DNA from: Dokdonella_A sp040002595
Lineage (GTDB): Bacteria; Pseudomonadota; Gammaproteobacteria; Xanthomonadales; Rhodanobacteraceae
Length of the DNA stretch: 23,850 nt
Direction of reading: 5' to 3'
Assembly: GCA_040002595.1 (NCBI GenBank)
Contig: JBDUED010000017.1
Coordinates: 1 to 23,850, forward strand
Shown in pieces: positions 1 through 8,505 of this stretch; position 1 is the first letter of the stretch, and each line of letters opens with the position of its first letter. The notes beneath the pieces are model-generated. The model was not told the DNA's origin and did not search any database. It was given only the letters and a program-made list of their open reading frames with translations. The position numbers and the translations under genes were made by a program.

Positions 1-176
1 TCTGGCCCGACGAAAACGGCAAGCTCGATTTCAACAAGGAACTGGAGACTGTCGCCCACGACGCCCGCGTGATCCTGTCACGCGAGATTCGTCACGGAAT
101 ATTGAAGGTGACGCCGGAAAAGCATGCCGAGCTTGCGCAGGTAGTGAAAGAGGAAGACGGCGCCGATTCAGCGTGA
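1..176 (+). CDS. C-terminal fragment of an unrecognised protein
   Basis: An open frame enters from the left edge and stops at TGA 174-176, giving the last 57 residues of a protein. The tail is charged and probably helical; it starts WPDENGKLDF, contains ARVILSREIRHGILKV and ends in an acidic stretch (KEEDGADSA). I do not recognise the family and assign no function. Codon choice is GC-rich at third positions, like the neighbouring genes, which supports real coding. The next gene (YdcH-like) is convergent, 57 bp away, with no clear terminator between them. The upstream part of the gene lies outside the window. Confidence 0.6.
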   Translation, partial: WPDENGKLDFNKELETVAHDARVILSREIRHGILKVTPEKHAELAQVVKEEDGADSA

Positions 177-233
177 CTACGCCGCGCTGCCAGACTTCGC
201 AAAGGAGTGGCCTTCGACGCAGGACTCATGTGC

Positions 234-440
234 TCAGGCGTCCAGATCCGGAATCAGCTTGTCTTCCATATAAGCGATCATGTCCTTCAGCCGCAGCTTG
301 CGTTTCTTCATGCGCGTCAGCAGTAGCTCGTCGCAGCCGGGGCCGCGCGGCAGGCGCCCGATCGCCGCATCCAGATCGCGATGCTCGGTGCGCAGTTCGG
401 TCAGCTTGCGTACGATTTCGGCGGGATCTTCGGTTTTCAT
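234..440 (-). CDS. YdcH family (DUF465) small protein
   Basis: A 68-residue protein matching the YdcH/DUF465 pattern: a short, highly charged, all-helical chain with an N-terminal helix (EIVRKLTELRTEHRDLDAAI), a short turn, and a second basic helix containing the typical LLLTRMKKRKLRLKDMIAYM-like segment. The family forms small coiled-coil hairpins; its role is not well defined. The ATG at 438-440 is used, although no strong Shine-Dalgarno precedes it. The gene lies 88 bp downstream of tkt on the same strand, so the two may be co-transcribed. A longer overlapping frame (226-525) on the same strand lacks any family resemblance and was rejected. Confidence 0.85.
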   Translation of the reverse strand: MKTEDPAEIVRKLTELRTEHRDLDAAIGRLPRGPGCDELLLTRMKKRKLRLKDMIAYMEDKLIPDLDA

Positions 441-528
441 GGGGACACTCGCGAAGCTGCCAGTCTAGCGCGGCAGTGCAGTGCGCGCCGCCTGCGAGCA
501 CGGGTAGCGGTCTTGCAACAGGCACGAT

Positions 529-2547
529 TCAGCAGCGTCGCGCCACAGCGGCGATTTTCTCGGCGGTAAAGCCGAAAAATTCAAACAACTTGCCGGCCGG
601 TGCCGATTCGCCGAAGCGGTCGATGCCGATCACGTCGCCGCTGCCTCGCACGTACTTCCACCACAGCGCGGCTGTGCCGGCTTCGATGGCGATCTTGGGT
701 ATATCGGCCGGCAACACTTCGGCGCGATACGCGGCATCCTGACGATCGAAGGTTTCTGTCGATGGCATCGACACGACACGCGTCGAAATGCCTTCGGCGG
801 CAAGGATTTTCTGTGCGGCCAGCGCGAGTGCGATTTCCGAACCAGTTGCAATCAGGATGCGTTGTGGCGCGCCGCCTTCGGCTTCCGCCAGCACATAGCC
901 GCCGCGTTCGATTGCTGCGATCTGCCCGTCGCTGCGCGGCACGAACGGCAGGTTCTGGCGCGACAACGCCAGCGCAGTTGGCGCGCCCTTGCGCTGCAAC
1001 GCCAGCTTCCATGCGACCGCAGTTTCGACTGTGTCACACGGGCGCCAGACTTCCAGATTCGGGATCAGACGCAGGCTCGATACGTGTTCGATCGATTGAT
1101 GCGTCGGGCCGTCTTCGCCAAGGCCAATCGAGTCGTGCGTGAACACGTGGATCACGCGCAAGTTCATCAATGCCGCCATGCGGATCGCATTCCGGCTGTA
1201 GTCGCTGAAGGTCAGGAAGGTGCCGCCGAACGGGATGAAGCCGCCGTGCAAGGCAAGCCCATTCATGATTGCCGCCATGCCGAATTCGCGAACGCCGTAA
1301 CTGATGTGGCGGCCGATGCCGGCGCCGCTCAACAGCGGTGCATTTTTCCACAAAGTCAAATTGGAATGAGTGAGGTCGGCGGAGCCGCCGAGCATTTCCG
1401 ACAGGGCCGGCGCGAACGCCTCGATCGCGTATTGGCTGGCCTTGCGCGAGGCGACGGATTCGCCTTTGGCGTTCGCCTCCGCGATCAACGTCGACGCGAT
1501 TTCGACGAAGTTCGACGGCAACTCGCCGTCGAGGCGGCGCCGGAATTCTGCCGCGGTCTCCACATGCGTGGTTTCATACGACGCGAAGCGTGCGTTCCAC
1601 GCCGCTTCCAATTGCGCACCGTCTGCGCGTGCGTCCCAATCGACATAGATGTCATCCGGAATCTCGAACGACGTGTACGGCCAGTCGAGCGCCTTGCGCG
1701 TCGCATGCAATTCGTCGGGGCCGAGTGCCTCGCCATGTGCCTTCGCGGTGCCCGCGCGCGTAGGTGCACCCTGGCCGATTACCGTGCGACACAGGATCAT
1801 GCTCGGCTGCGCGGTGACTTTCTTGGCCTCGGCGATCGCATCGTCGACTGCGTCGACATCGTGGCCGTCGATTGGCCCGATCACCTGCCAGCCATACGCG
1901 CGGAAACGTGCCCCGGTGTCGTCGGTGAACCAGCCCGCAACCTCGCCATCGATCGAAATGCCATTGTCGTCATATAGCGCGATCAGCTTGCCGAGTTGCC
2001 ATGTGCCGGCCAGCGCGCAGGCTTCGTGCGAGATGCCTTCCATCAGGCAGCCGTCGCCGACAAAAACATAGGTGTGATGGTCGACGATGGCGTGATCGGG
2101 CTGGTTGAACTCCGCCGCCAGCAATTTTTCCGCGAGCGCGAAACCCACTGCATTGGCGAGGCCCTGGCCGAGCGGACCGGTCGTCGTCTCGATACCCGGC
2201 GTCAGTGCTACCTCGGGATGTCCTGGTGTTTTTGAATGCAATTGGCGGAAGTTCTTCAGCTCATCGAGCGGCAGGTCGTAGCCGGTCAGATGCAGCAATG
2301 CATATTGCAATATCGAACCGTGCCCGTTGGAGAGCACGAAACGATCACGATCCGGCCACTGCGGATTGGCCGGGTTGTGGCGCAGATGCCGCGTCCACAA
2401 CGCAACCGCAATCTCGGCCATACCCATCGGCATGCCCGGATGCCCGGATTTAGCCTTTTCGACCGCGTCTGCAGCAAGGAAGCGGATCGCGTTGGCGAGC
2501 CGGGCGGTGCCGGCGCGGGCCGCGGCAAGGGGGTGGGGACTGCTCAT
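529..2547 (-). CDS. tkt: Transketolase
   Basis: A 672-residue thiamine-diphosphate enzyme, close to the usual 660-670. It transfers two-carbon ketol units between sugar phosphates in the non-oxidative pentose phosphate pathway, in the cytosol. Visible signatures are the N-terminal substrate-binding KSGHPG segment (about residues 33-38), the SNGHGS segment (about 73-78), the ThDP/metal motif GDGCLMEGISHE (from about 164), and, in the pyrimidine-binding domain, GGTFLTFSDY and GLGEDGPTHQSIEH. The open frame extends 52 codons further upstream, but the ATG at 2547 is chosen. GGAG lies 8 bases before it, and MSSPHPLAAARAGTARLANA gives the normal family N-terminus. The gene diverges from rdgC across a 279-bp gap; the YdcH-like gene follows. 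Confidence 0.97.
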   Translation of the reverse strand: MSSPHPLAAARAGTARLANAIRFLAADAVEKAKSGHPGMPMGMAEIAVALWTRHLRHNPANPQWPDRDRFVLSNGHGSILQYALLHLTGYDLPLDELKNFRQLHSKTPGHPEVALTPGIETTTGPLGQGLANAVGFALAEKLLAAEFNQPDHAIVDHHTYVFVGDGCLMEGISHEACALAGTWQLGKLIALYDDNGISIDGEVAGWFTDDTGARFRAYGWQVIGPIDGHDVDAVDDAIAEAKKVTAQPSMILCRTVIGQGAPTRAGTAKAHGEALGPDELHATRKALDWPYTSFEIPDDIYVDWDARADGAQLEAAWNARFASYETTHVETAAEFRRRLDGELPSNFVEIASTLIAEANAKGESVASRKASQYAIEAFAPALSEMLGGSADLTHSNLTLWKNAPLLSGAGIGRHISYGVREFGMAAIMNGLALHGGFIPFGGTFLTFSDYSRNAIRMAALMNLRVIHVFTHDSIGLGEDGPTHQSIEHVSSLRLIPNLEVWRPCDTVETAVAWKLALQRKGAPTALALSRQNLPFVPRSDGQIAAIERGGYVLAEAEGGAPQRILIATGSEIALALAAQKILAAEGISTRVVSMPSTETFDRQDAAYRAEVLPADIPKIAIEAGTAALWWKYVRGSGDVIGIDRFGESAPAGKLFEFFGFTAEKIAAVARRC

Positions 2548-2770
2548 GCGGCGCGCTCCGGATAGTGACGGCTTGTCGAGATCGTTCAGGATCGGGGCAC
2601 ATCTTTGACGTGAACACGGGGATTGCGCAGGGGCTTCGTGACGCGTCGCATGACGATCGACGGCTCCGCGCAAGAGCGGCCAATTTTGCCGCATCGCCGG
2701 CAAGGGCGAAAGAGAGACCCGCGCGTGACAGAAACGCGCGTGCGTATCGGAACTTGAGACCGGCCACGAC

Positions 2771-2776
2771 TACAAT
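2771..2776 (+). promoter_or_regulatory. Possible -10 element for rdgC
   Basis: TACAAT (five of six bases match TATAAT) lies 50 bp before the rdgC start in the 279-bp tkt/rdgC divergent region. TTGAGA at 2754-2759 is only 11 bp upstream, too close to be a normal -35 box, so the promoter assignment is weak. I saw no convincing tkt promoter and nothing else distinctive in this gap. Confidence 0.25.
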
Positions 2777-2826
2777 GCGCGCCTCGAGAATCCTTCCCTG
2801 CACGCGTTTCCAAGCCCCGAGCAACC

Positions 2827-3744
2827 ATGTTCTTTCGCAACCTCACTCTGTTCCGCTTCCCCCAAAATATTGGCAAGTCGATGAAATCGCTGGAAAAGGA
2901 TCTCGATTCCCAACGTCTGCGCGCGTGCGGGCCGCTGGAATTGGCCACCCGCGGTTTCGTGTCACCGTTCGGGCGGGACAGCGAGGACCTGTTGCACCAA
3001 ACAGGTGCATTTTCGCTGCTTGCAATGGGGACTGAGGAACGCCTCCTGCCCAGTGTGGTTGTCAACGAGGAGCTCGCCGCGCGGCTCGCGAAAATCAACG
3101 AAAAGGAAGGCCGGCGAATCGGCGCCAAGGAGCGCAAGCGATTGAAGGAGGAAGTGATTTCCGAACTGCTGCCGCGCGCTTTCATACGTCCGTCACGAAT
3201 CTTTGCCTATCTGGATGCGGAAAACGGCTGGTTCGTCGTCGACAGCGCCAGTCGCAAAGCCGCCGAGGATGCGGTCAGTCAGGTGCGGGATGCACTCGGC
3301 AGTTTCCCGGCAGTACCGATGGCGCCGGAAGAATCGCTCCGTTCGCTGATGACGGACTGGCTGATTAATGGCAAGCTGCCCAAGGGTTTGGCGCTCGGCG
3401 AGGAGTGCGAATTGCGCGATCCGGCCGAGGCTGGCGCGATTGTCCGATGCCGCCGCCAGGACCTTGAATCGGACGAGGTCAGGGAGCATCTGAAGTCAGG
3501 CAAGCAGGCATACCAGCTCGGCCTCATGTTCGATGATCGGATGAGTTTTGTGCTCGGCGAGGACCTCGTCGTGCGAAAACTCAAGTTTCTCGATATCGTG
3601 CTTGATGAGTTGGGGGAAGGGACAGCAGAATCGGCGCGCGCAGAACTGGATGCCAGTTTTGCCTTGATGACGCTCGAATTGAAGAATCTGTTCGAACATT
3701 TCGAACAGTGGTTTGGGTTACCCCGTCCTGGCGACCGCGGCTAG
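2827..3744 (+). CDS. rdgC: Recombination-associated protein RdgC
   Basis: A 305-residue protein, the normal length for RdgC. This family forms a ring-shaped dimer around duplex DNA and modulates RecA-dependent recombination; it is found in beta- and gammaproteobacteria. Recognisable features are the N-terminal MFFRNLTLFRF opening, the GFVSPFG segment near residue 45, the VVNEELAARLAKINEKEGR helix followed by the basic GAKERKRLKEEV helix, LPRAFIRPSR, and the C-terminal segment with GLMFDDRMSFVL and FEHFEQWFGLPRPGD. The start is the only sensible ATG. The metalloprotease gene begins about 30 bp after its stop, suggesting co-transcription, though a functional link is not implied. Confidence 0.96.
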   Translation: MFFRNLTLFRFPQNIGKSMKSLEKDLDSQRLRACGPLELATRGFVSPFGRDSEDLLHQTGAFSLLAMGTEERLLPSVVVNEELAARLAKINEKEGRRIGAKERKRLKEEVISELLPRAFIRPSRIFAYLDAENGWFVVDSASRKAAEDAVSQVRDALGSFPAVPMAPEESLRSLMTDWLINGKLPKGLALGEECELRDPAEAGAIVRCRRQDLESDEVREHLKSGKQAYQLGLMFDDRMSFVLGEDLVVRKLKFLDIVLDELGEGTAESARAELDASFALMTLELKNLFEHFEQWFGLPRPGDRG

Positions 3745-3775
3745 CGGCCCCGACGGATCAGGTGGAGTGAAAGAA

Positions 3776-4534
3776 GTGGATCTTGCGAACAACTACCTTG
3801 AACTGGCGATGCCGGCCGGCGAGACGATCAAGGTTCTGCGCAAGAGCCATCCGCAAGCGCGTCGGCTGCGCCTGACGGTGACGCCCGGTGGTGCGCGCGT
3901 GACGTATCCGGAAGGCACGCATCCAGCTCAGGTATTCGCGTTCCTGCGCAAACACGGGCAGTGGCTGGAGCGCAAGCTCGACGAACTCAGCCTCGGTTCC
4001 GCACCACCCGCGTTGAAGCTCGGCGCCGCGACCGTGATGCCGTTGCGCGGCGAAACCACGCGACTTTCGTGGCGCGACGGTGCATATCCGCGCATCGAAC
4101 AACTCGACGATCGTCTCGTGGTAACGCTGCCGCGCCCGCATGGGAAGTCGACCTTGCCTGCAGCGCGCGCCTTGCTGCGTTCGTTCCTTGAGGCGCAGAT
4201 TCGCCGCGACGTCAGCCGCTACCTCGCACGCTACTGTCCGGAACTCGGGCGCGCCCCGACCGGGGTGAAACTGCGCCCGCTGAAAAGTTTGTGGGGCAGC
4301 CTCGACACGCGCGATCGCGTCACCCTCGATCTCGCGCTCGCGCTCGCGCCGCCGGCCGCATTGCGCTACGTGGTCGTGCATGAGTTGTGTCACTTGCGCA
4401 TCCGCAGCCATGCGCCGCGTTTCTGGGCACTGGTTGAAACCCTGTATCCGGACTGGCGCGAACAGCGCGAGTGGCTGCGTGTGCACGGCCAGGCGCTGAA
4501 AGCGGAATTGAACCGCTTGATCCAGCCCACCTAA
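3776..4534 (+). CDS. YgjP-type (DUF45/M48-like) zinc metallopeptidase
   Basis: A roughly 252-residue cytosolic protein of the YgjP/SprT-like DUF45 family. The C-terminal part carries the zinc signature VVVHELCHLRIRSHAPRFW (HExxH at about residues 202-206, third His about 212), preceded by the family hallmark WGSLDTRDRVTLDLAL. The N-terminal half has the usual YgjP beta-rich segment with RRLRLTVTPGG. The substrate is unknown. The start is uncertain. The frame is open from TTG 3713 inside rdgC, with further candidates at GTG 3767, GTG 3776 and ATG 3809. I prefer GTG 3776 because GGAG lies 8 bases upstream. The gene follows rdgC closely and converges on the alpha/beta hydrolase gene 42 bp away. 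Confidence 0.88.
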   Translation: MDLANNYLELAMPAGETIKVLRKSHPQARRLRLTVTPGGARVTYPEGTHPAQVFAFLRKHGQWLERKLDELSLGSAPPALKLGAATVMPLRGETTRLSWRDGAYPRIEQLDDRLVVTLPRPHGKSTLPAARALLRSFLEAQIRRDVSRYLARYCPELGRAPTGVKLRPLKSLWGSLDTRDRVTLDLALALAPPAALRYVVVHELCHLRIRSHAPRFWALVETLYPDWREQREWLRVHGQALKAELNRLIQPT

Positions 4535-4576
4535 CTTGAGACGCGCGAACGCACGCGTGCCGGAAGCACGTCCAGC

Positions 4577-5428
4577 CTAACGGAACTCGCGAATCGCAGC
4601 GGCAACCGGTTGCGGGTTCTCCAGGTGCAAATGATGGTTGCCCGGCAAGTGCATGACCCGGATATCGCCAAGCTTCGCAGCGCGTGCCTGCATCATCGCA
4701 ACGGGTAGATAACTTGTCGCCGGATCGGCCAGCATGAGCAACGCGCGCGAACGGATAGCGCCGAGCATCGCGAGAACCTGGTCTTCGGTGTAGCGCTGCG
4801 GGCTGGCCAAGGTCAGGCGCGGATCGCTCGACCAGACCAAACCGCCCTCGACCGTGCGCACGCCGCGTTCGACCAAAGTGCGCGCCGCTGCGGCGGAAAG
4901 ATCACTGGCGGCCGTGCGGGCAGCAATCGCTTCGTGCAGATCGGCAAACACGCGCAAGGGCCGGCGTTCGGCAAACGCAGCACGTTGATCGAGCGCACGC
5001 CGCAGTTGCGGCAATGCTTGGTCAAGCGTGGAAGTCAGCGGGCCCAGCGCTTCGATCAGCAGCAGATTACCGACGCGCTCCGGATACGCTGCGGCAAACA
5101 GGCTCGCCAGCGTGCCGCCGAGTGAATGGCCAAGCAGGTCGGCGCACGTCCAGCCAAAATCGTCGAGCACGCCGCGGATATCATCGAAGTAATCGGCGTA
5201 GTTGTACCAGGCGCCAGCGCCGATATGCGATGAGCGGCCGTGCCCGCGCAGATCCAGCGCGACGACCTGCCAGGAATCGGCCAGCACAGGCCCGAGCGCA
5301 TCGAAGCTGGCGGCGTTGTCGAGCCAGCCGTGCAGCGCGAGCAATGGTCGTCCCGACGAATCGCCCCAGCGCTTTGCGGCCAGCGCGCCGTGCGGCAATT
5401 GAATGCGAATTTCCTCAGCGCCGCGCAT
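4577..5428 (-). CDS. Alpha/beta hydrolase
   Basis: A 283-residue alpha/beta-hydrolase-fold protein. It shows the oxyanion-hole motif LALHGWLDNAASF (about 31-43), the DLRGHGRS segment (about 59-66), the nucleophile elbow GHSLGG (Ser about 102) and a C-terminal catalytic histidine in LPGNHHLHLENP. Such enzymes hydrolyse esters, epoxides or other small substrates; the sequence alone does not show which. No signal peptide is visible, so it is probably cytosolic. The ATG (5426-5428) lies inside the end of hemH with a 14-bp overlap in a different frame, which suggests translational coupling and one transcript with hemH. A role in haem metabolism is not implied by the family. Confidence 0.93.
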   Translation of the reverse strand: MRGAEEIRIQLPHGALAAKRWGDSSGRPLLALHGWLDNAASFDALGPVLADSWQVVALDLRGHGRSSHIGAGAWYNYADYFDDIRGVLDDFGWTCADLLGHSLGGTLASLFAAAYPERVGNLLLIEALGPLTSTLDQALPQLRRALDQRAAFAERRPLRVFADLHEAIAARTAASDLSAAAARTLVERGVRTVEGGLVWSSDPRLTLASPQRYTEDQVLAMLGAIRSRALLMLADPATSYLPVAMMQARAAKLGDIRVMHLPGNHHLHLENPQPVAAAIREFR

Positions 5429-6536
5429 CGCGCTCGCGCATGCACTCGTGGCGCGCGCGTGCGGAGAGCTGATGTGCGCTCGCGCGCGCAGGGTCCCAGC
5501 CCGGATCGCATTCCGCCCAGCCTTGCGTCTGACGCAGGATCAAATTGGTGATTGCGCCGACCTGATCGTCGCCATCGTTGAGCGCTGGAATGTAGTCGAA
5601 ACGTTCGCCCCCGGCGTGCAGGAAACGCGCGTGATTGGTGATCGCGATTTCCTCCAGCGTTTCCAAGCAATCAACCGCGAATCCCGGACACAACACCTGG
5701 ACGTGTTTGATGCCCGTGTCGGGCAATGCCTGCAGCGTGGTCTCGGTATAGGGTTTGAGCCAGGCGCCGCGTCCAGCGCGCGACTGGAAGCAGACGATCA
5801 TTTCGTCCTCGCCCAAGTCGAGCCGTTCACGCAGACGTCGCGCGGTTTCCTGGCACTGGCAGAAATACGGATCGCCCGAGCGAACGTATTTTTGCGGGAT
5901 GCCGTGGAACGACAGCAGTAGCCGCTGTGCACGGCCATGACGTCGCCAGTGCCCCTCGACGCTGCGTGCGAGCGCCTCGATATGCCGTGCGTCGGCGTGG
6001 TAACCGCTGACGAAACGCAGATCCGGCAGCCAGCGCCAGCGCGCCAATTCCTTGCCAACCGCATCGAGCACCGATGCGCTGGTGGTGCCGGAATATTGCG
6101 GGAACAGCGGTACCACCAGCAGTCGCCGCATTCCCATCGCCGACAGTTCGCGCAGGGTGCCGCCAATGTCGGGTTTACCGTAGCGCATTGCGTGACGCAC
6201 GAGGATGGGTCCCGGTCGCTGGCTGTGCAGCGCGACTTGCACACGCTCGGCAAGCGCTGCGGTGCCGGTCGCCAAAGGCGAGCCCTGCGGCGTCCAGATT
6301 TTGCGGTACAGCGCCGCTGAACGTGCCGGGCGCACGCGCAGGATGATGCCGTGCAGGATTAATCGCCACAGCCAGCGCGGCAGCTCGACAATGCGCGGAT
6401 CGGCGAGAAACTGCGCCAGATAGCGGCGTACGGCCCGTTTATCCGGCGCATCCGGGGTGCCGAGATTGACCAGCAGGACGCCGATCGCCGTTTCACTGCC
6501 GTGCTGATAGGAGGAATGACCGAAATAACGCGGCAT
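5415..6536 (-). CDS. hemH: Ferrochelatase
   Basis: A 373-residue ferrochelatase, which inserts Fe2+ into protoporphyrin IX in the last step of protohaem synthesis, at the inner face of the cytoplasmic membrane. Seen in the sequence: GVLLVNLGTPDAP near residue 19, the VPLFPQYSGTTSASV segment (about 142-156), the catalytic histidine in LLLSFHGIP (His about 211), PYFCQCQETARRL, FQSRAGRGAWLKPYT, and the conserved acidic CLETLEEI motif. The open frame continues 42 codons upstream, but MPRYFGHSSYQHG at ATG 6536 gives the family-like N-terminus; no clear Shine-Dalgarno decides it. The 30-residue Arg-rich tail after the core is of unclear significance. The gene heads a two-gene unit with the overlapping hydrolase. 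Confidence 0.96.
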   Translation of the reverse strand: MPRYFGHSSYQHGSETAIGVLLVNLGTPDAPDKRAVRRYLAQFLADPRIVELPRWLWRLILHGIILRVRPARSAALYRKIWTPQGSPLATGTAALAERVQVALHSQRPGPILVRHAMRYGKPDIGGTLRELSAMGMRRLLVVPLFPQYSGTTSASVLDAVGKELARWRWLPDLRFVSGYHADARHIEALARSVEGHWRRHGRAQRLLLSFHGIPQKYVRSGDPYFCQCQETARRLRERLDLGEDEMIVCFQSRAGRGAWLKPYTETTLQALPDTGIKHVQVLCPGFAVDCLETLEEIAITNHARFLHAGGERFDYIPALNDGDDQVGAITNLILRQTQGWAECDPGWDPARASAHQLSARARHECMRERDARR

Positions 6537-6613
6537 GATGCGGTTTGGATTGGGCGGCCGGACACGCGAATCGCGCGATCCAATGCGGATTTTCAGTGCA
6601 GCCGATGCCGATT

Positions 6614-6641
6614 TTGCCGGCTTGTGGATTGCTGCTAGACT
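6614..6641 (+). promoter_or_regulatory. Candidate sigma-70 promoter for the CTERM-like protein
   Basis: TTGCCG (6614-6619) and TAGACT (6636-6641) are separated by 16 bp, and the -10 is preceded by TG one base upstream, forming an extended -10. This would start transcription about 55 nt before ATG 6702. It sits in the 165-bp hemH/6702 divergent gap. No promoter for hemH was convincing. Confidence 0.35.
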
Positions 6642-6701
6642 CGCAACGCCACCGCAGATCAATTGCGGGGCGACGATTACCTATAACGATAACATACCGC
6701 C

Positions 6702-7631
6702 ATGCGCCCATTTGCCTGCTTCATGGCAGCAGGGATGCTTGCTTTTGCCGCGTTTTCAGCGCACGCGGCGACGGTTGCCTATGGAGAGGCGTTTGACACG
6801 TTGTACCGCATCGACCTTGATGCGCGAACCGCGACAACTATTGGCGCGGCGGGCAGCTATGGCGGCGCGTCCCTGGGTAACGTCACCGGCCTGACCTCGT
6901 CGCCGGATGGCTCACTGTTCGCCGTGGTTGGCTCGTACAAGTTGCTGCTGCAGCTGAACGCTACAAACGGCGGCGCCAACGTGATCGGCAGCCTCGGGCT
7001 CGCGGATTCCGGCGTTGGCCAGTTCGGGGCGCTTGATCTGGGCATGACTGCCGATTGCGATGGCAAATTGTGGCTCTCGTCCGCCATCGTCAAAAAGCTC
7101 TGGACCGTTGATCCCCAAAGCGGCGAGGCGACGCTGGTCGGGTCGACTGTGCCCGCGATCAGCGGTCTGGCGTTCCGCGGCGACGCGCTCTATGGCGCGG
7201 CGGGCAAAGGCGACAATACGCTCTATACGGTCGACACGGCGTCCGGCAAGGCAACGGCCATCGGTAATTTCGGGACGGGCATCCACCGCTGGATCAACTC
7301 CGTGTCGATGGCCTTTGACGCGCAAGGTGTGCTGTGGGCAGTCCTCAACTACGTCCCGCCGCAGCACGATACCGATACGCAGGCGGAGTGGGCCGATCTT
7401 GCAACTATCGATCCGGCGACAGGTGTCGTCACGGTGCTCGGTCCGATCACCGGACCGGATTCGCTGCGCTACGCCGGCATGAAGGGTTTCACGTTTGGAG
7501 CGCTGCAGTGCTCTGCTGAAGCGAGCTTTCCCGTCGGAGCGCCGGCCAATACGCCTTGGGCACTCATCCTGCTCGGCCTGCTGCTCAGCATGGTCGCATG
7601 GCGCAGCCCGCGTCGTTTCGCTCGACGCTGA
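6702..7631 (+). CDS. Secreted repeat protein with IPTL/PEP-CTERM-like C-terminal anchor
   Basis: A 309-residue exported protein. A Sec signal peptide is clear (residues 1-22, ending FSAHA). The body contains at least four copies of a propeller-like repeat of the form L-Y/W-x-V/I-D-x-x-T/S-G-x-A/V-T-x-I/L-G: LYRIDLDARTATTIG, LWTVDPQSGEATLVG, LYTVDTASGKATAIG and LATIDPATGVVTVLG. This suggests a beta-propeller or related fold. The C-terminus is a tripartite tail: PANTPWALILLGLLLSM, a hydrophobic helix, then an Arg-rich end (RSPRRFARR). That layout resembles IPTL-CTERM and PEP-CTERM sorting signals cleaved by exosortase-type enzymes, but the motif is not canonical. It is probably surface-bound or secreted; ligand and function are unknown. 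No sortase or exosortase gene is in the window. Confidence 0.8.
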   Translation: MRPFACFMAAGMLAFAAFSAHAATVAYGEAFDTLYRIDLDARTATTIGAAGSYGGASLGNVTGLTSSPDGSLFAVVGSYKLLLQLNATNGGANVIGSLGLADSGVGQFGALDLGMTADCDGKLWLSSAIVKKLWTVDPQSGEATLVGSTVPAISGLAFRGDALYGAAGKGDNTLYTVDTASGKATAIGNFGTGIHRWINSVSMAFDAQGVLWAVLNYVPPQHDTDTQAEWADLATIDPATGVVTVLGPITGPDSLRYAGMKGFTFGALQCSAEASFPVGAPANTPWALILLGLLLSMVAWRSPRRFARR

Positions 7632-7701
7632 CCCAGCCGACCTTCACCGCAGGCTCAGCTCGGCCTGTTAGCGTGAACCCGTTTTTCATCCGGAGATGCT
7701 G

Positions 7702-8382
7702 ATGCGTTATGCCGTATTGACCTGTCTGCTGGCTGCGCTTGCCACCGCCGCGCTACCCGTGCGCGCGGGCGAGGAAGAAAACAAGCGCGCGGAAAACGCC
7801 TTGCGGGTACTGAAGGAAGTGATGCAAGCGCCGGACAAGGCAGTACCGCGGGAACTGCTGCAAAACGCGCATGCGATTGCCGTCATTCCAGATGTCATCA
7901 AGGCCGGTTTCGTGATTGGAGGGCGTCATGGCGAAGGCCTGATCGCAGTGAAGACGCGCGACGGTACCTGGTCCAACCCAAGTTTCATCGGACTGACTGG
8001 CGGCAGCATCGGCTTCCAGGCCGGCGTGTCCTCAACCGACGTGATTCTCGTGTTCCGCACTCAGCGCGGGGTCGATTCAATCGTGCACGGCAAGTTCACG
8101 CTGGGTGCGGACGCGTCGGCGGCGGCCGGTCCGGTTGGCCGCTCAGCGCAGGCGTCGACTGATGCCCAGCTCAAGGCCGAGATTTATTCCTATTCGCGGG
8201 CGCGCGGTTTGTTCGCGGGTGCTGCGCTGGATGGCACCGCGTTGACCATCGACAACACCGCCAATCAGGCGGTATACGGCGATGGCGTCACCGTTAGGCG
8301 CATATTCGACGGCGGTGTCAGCAACGTGCCGAATGCGATTGTAGATTTCCGCGATCGGCTCGAGGAGTACACTGCGCCTTAG
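7702..8382 (+). CDS. SYLF (Ysc84-type) lipid-binding domain protein
   Basis: A 226-residue exported protein with an N-terminal signal peptide (about 1-22, cleavage after PVRA) followed by one SYLF domain. Typical features are AHAIAVIPDVIKAGFVIGGRHGEGLI, GSIGFQAGVSSTDVILVFRT, the glycine- and alanine-rich ADASAAAGPVGRSAQAST segment, and IYSYSRARGLFAGAALDG. SYLF domains bind phospholipids. Bacterial periplasmic members are common, but their role is poorly defined. The ATG at 7702 is chosen over the in-frame ATG at 7696 because GGAG (7692-7695) abuts the first and stands 6 bases before the second. It lies 70 bp after the CTERM-like gene, so co-transcription is possible. Confidence 0.93.
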   Translation: MRYAVLTCLLAALATAALPVRAGEEENKRAENALRVLKEVMQAPDKAVPRELLQNAHAIAVIPDVIKAGFVIGGRHGEGLIAVKTRDGTWSNPSFIGLTGGSIGFQAGVSSTDVILVFRTQRGVDSIVHGKFTLGADASAAAGPVGRSAQASTDAQLKAEIYSYSRARGLFAGAALDGTALTIDNTANQAVYGDGVTVRRIFDGGVSNVPNAIVDFRDRLEEYTAP

Positions 8383-8505
8383 CGTTATCGCGATCGGATG
8401 CACCGGCGGCTCCGGTTGGCCCGGACTCGATCACGCACACTACAGGGCAGCGCAGGCAGCACGAGCTGAGATTGCGTGTCGATGCATCGTTCAGAGGAAG
8501 GCGTC

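Noticed and set aside
862..1977. Long open frame on the plus strand, antisense to tkt
   Set aside because: It mirrors a well-supported transketolase, has no recognisable motif, and such frames are common in GC-rich DNA.
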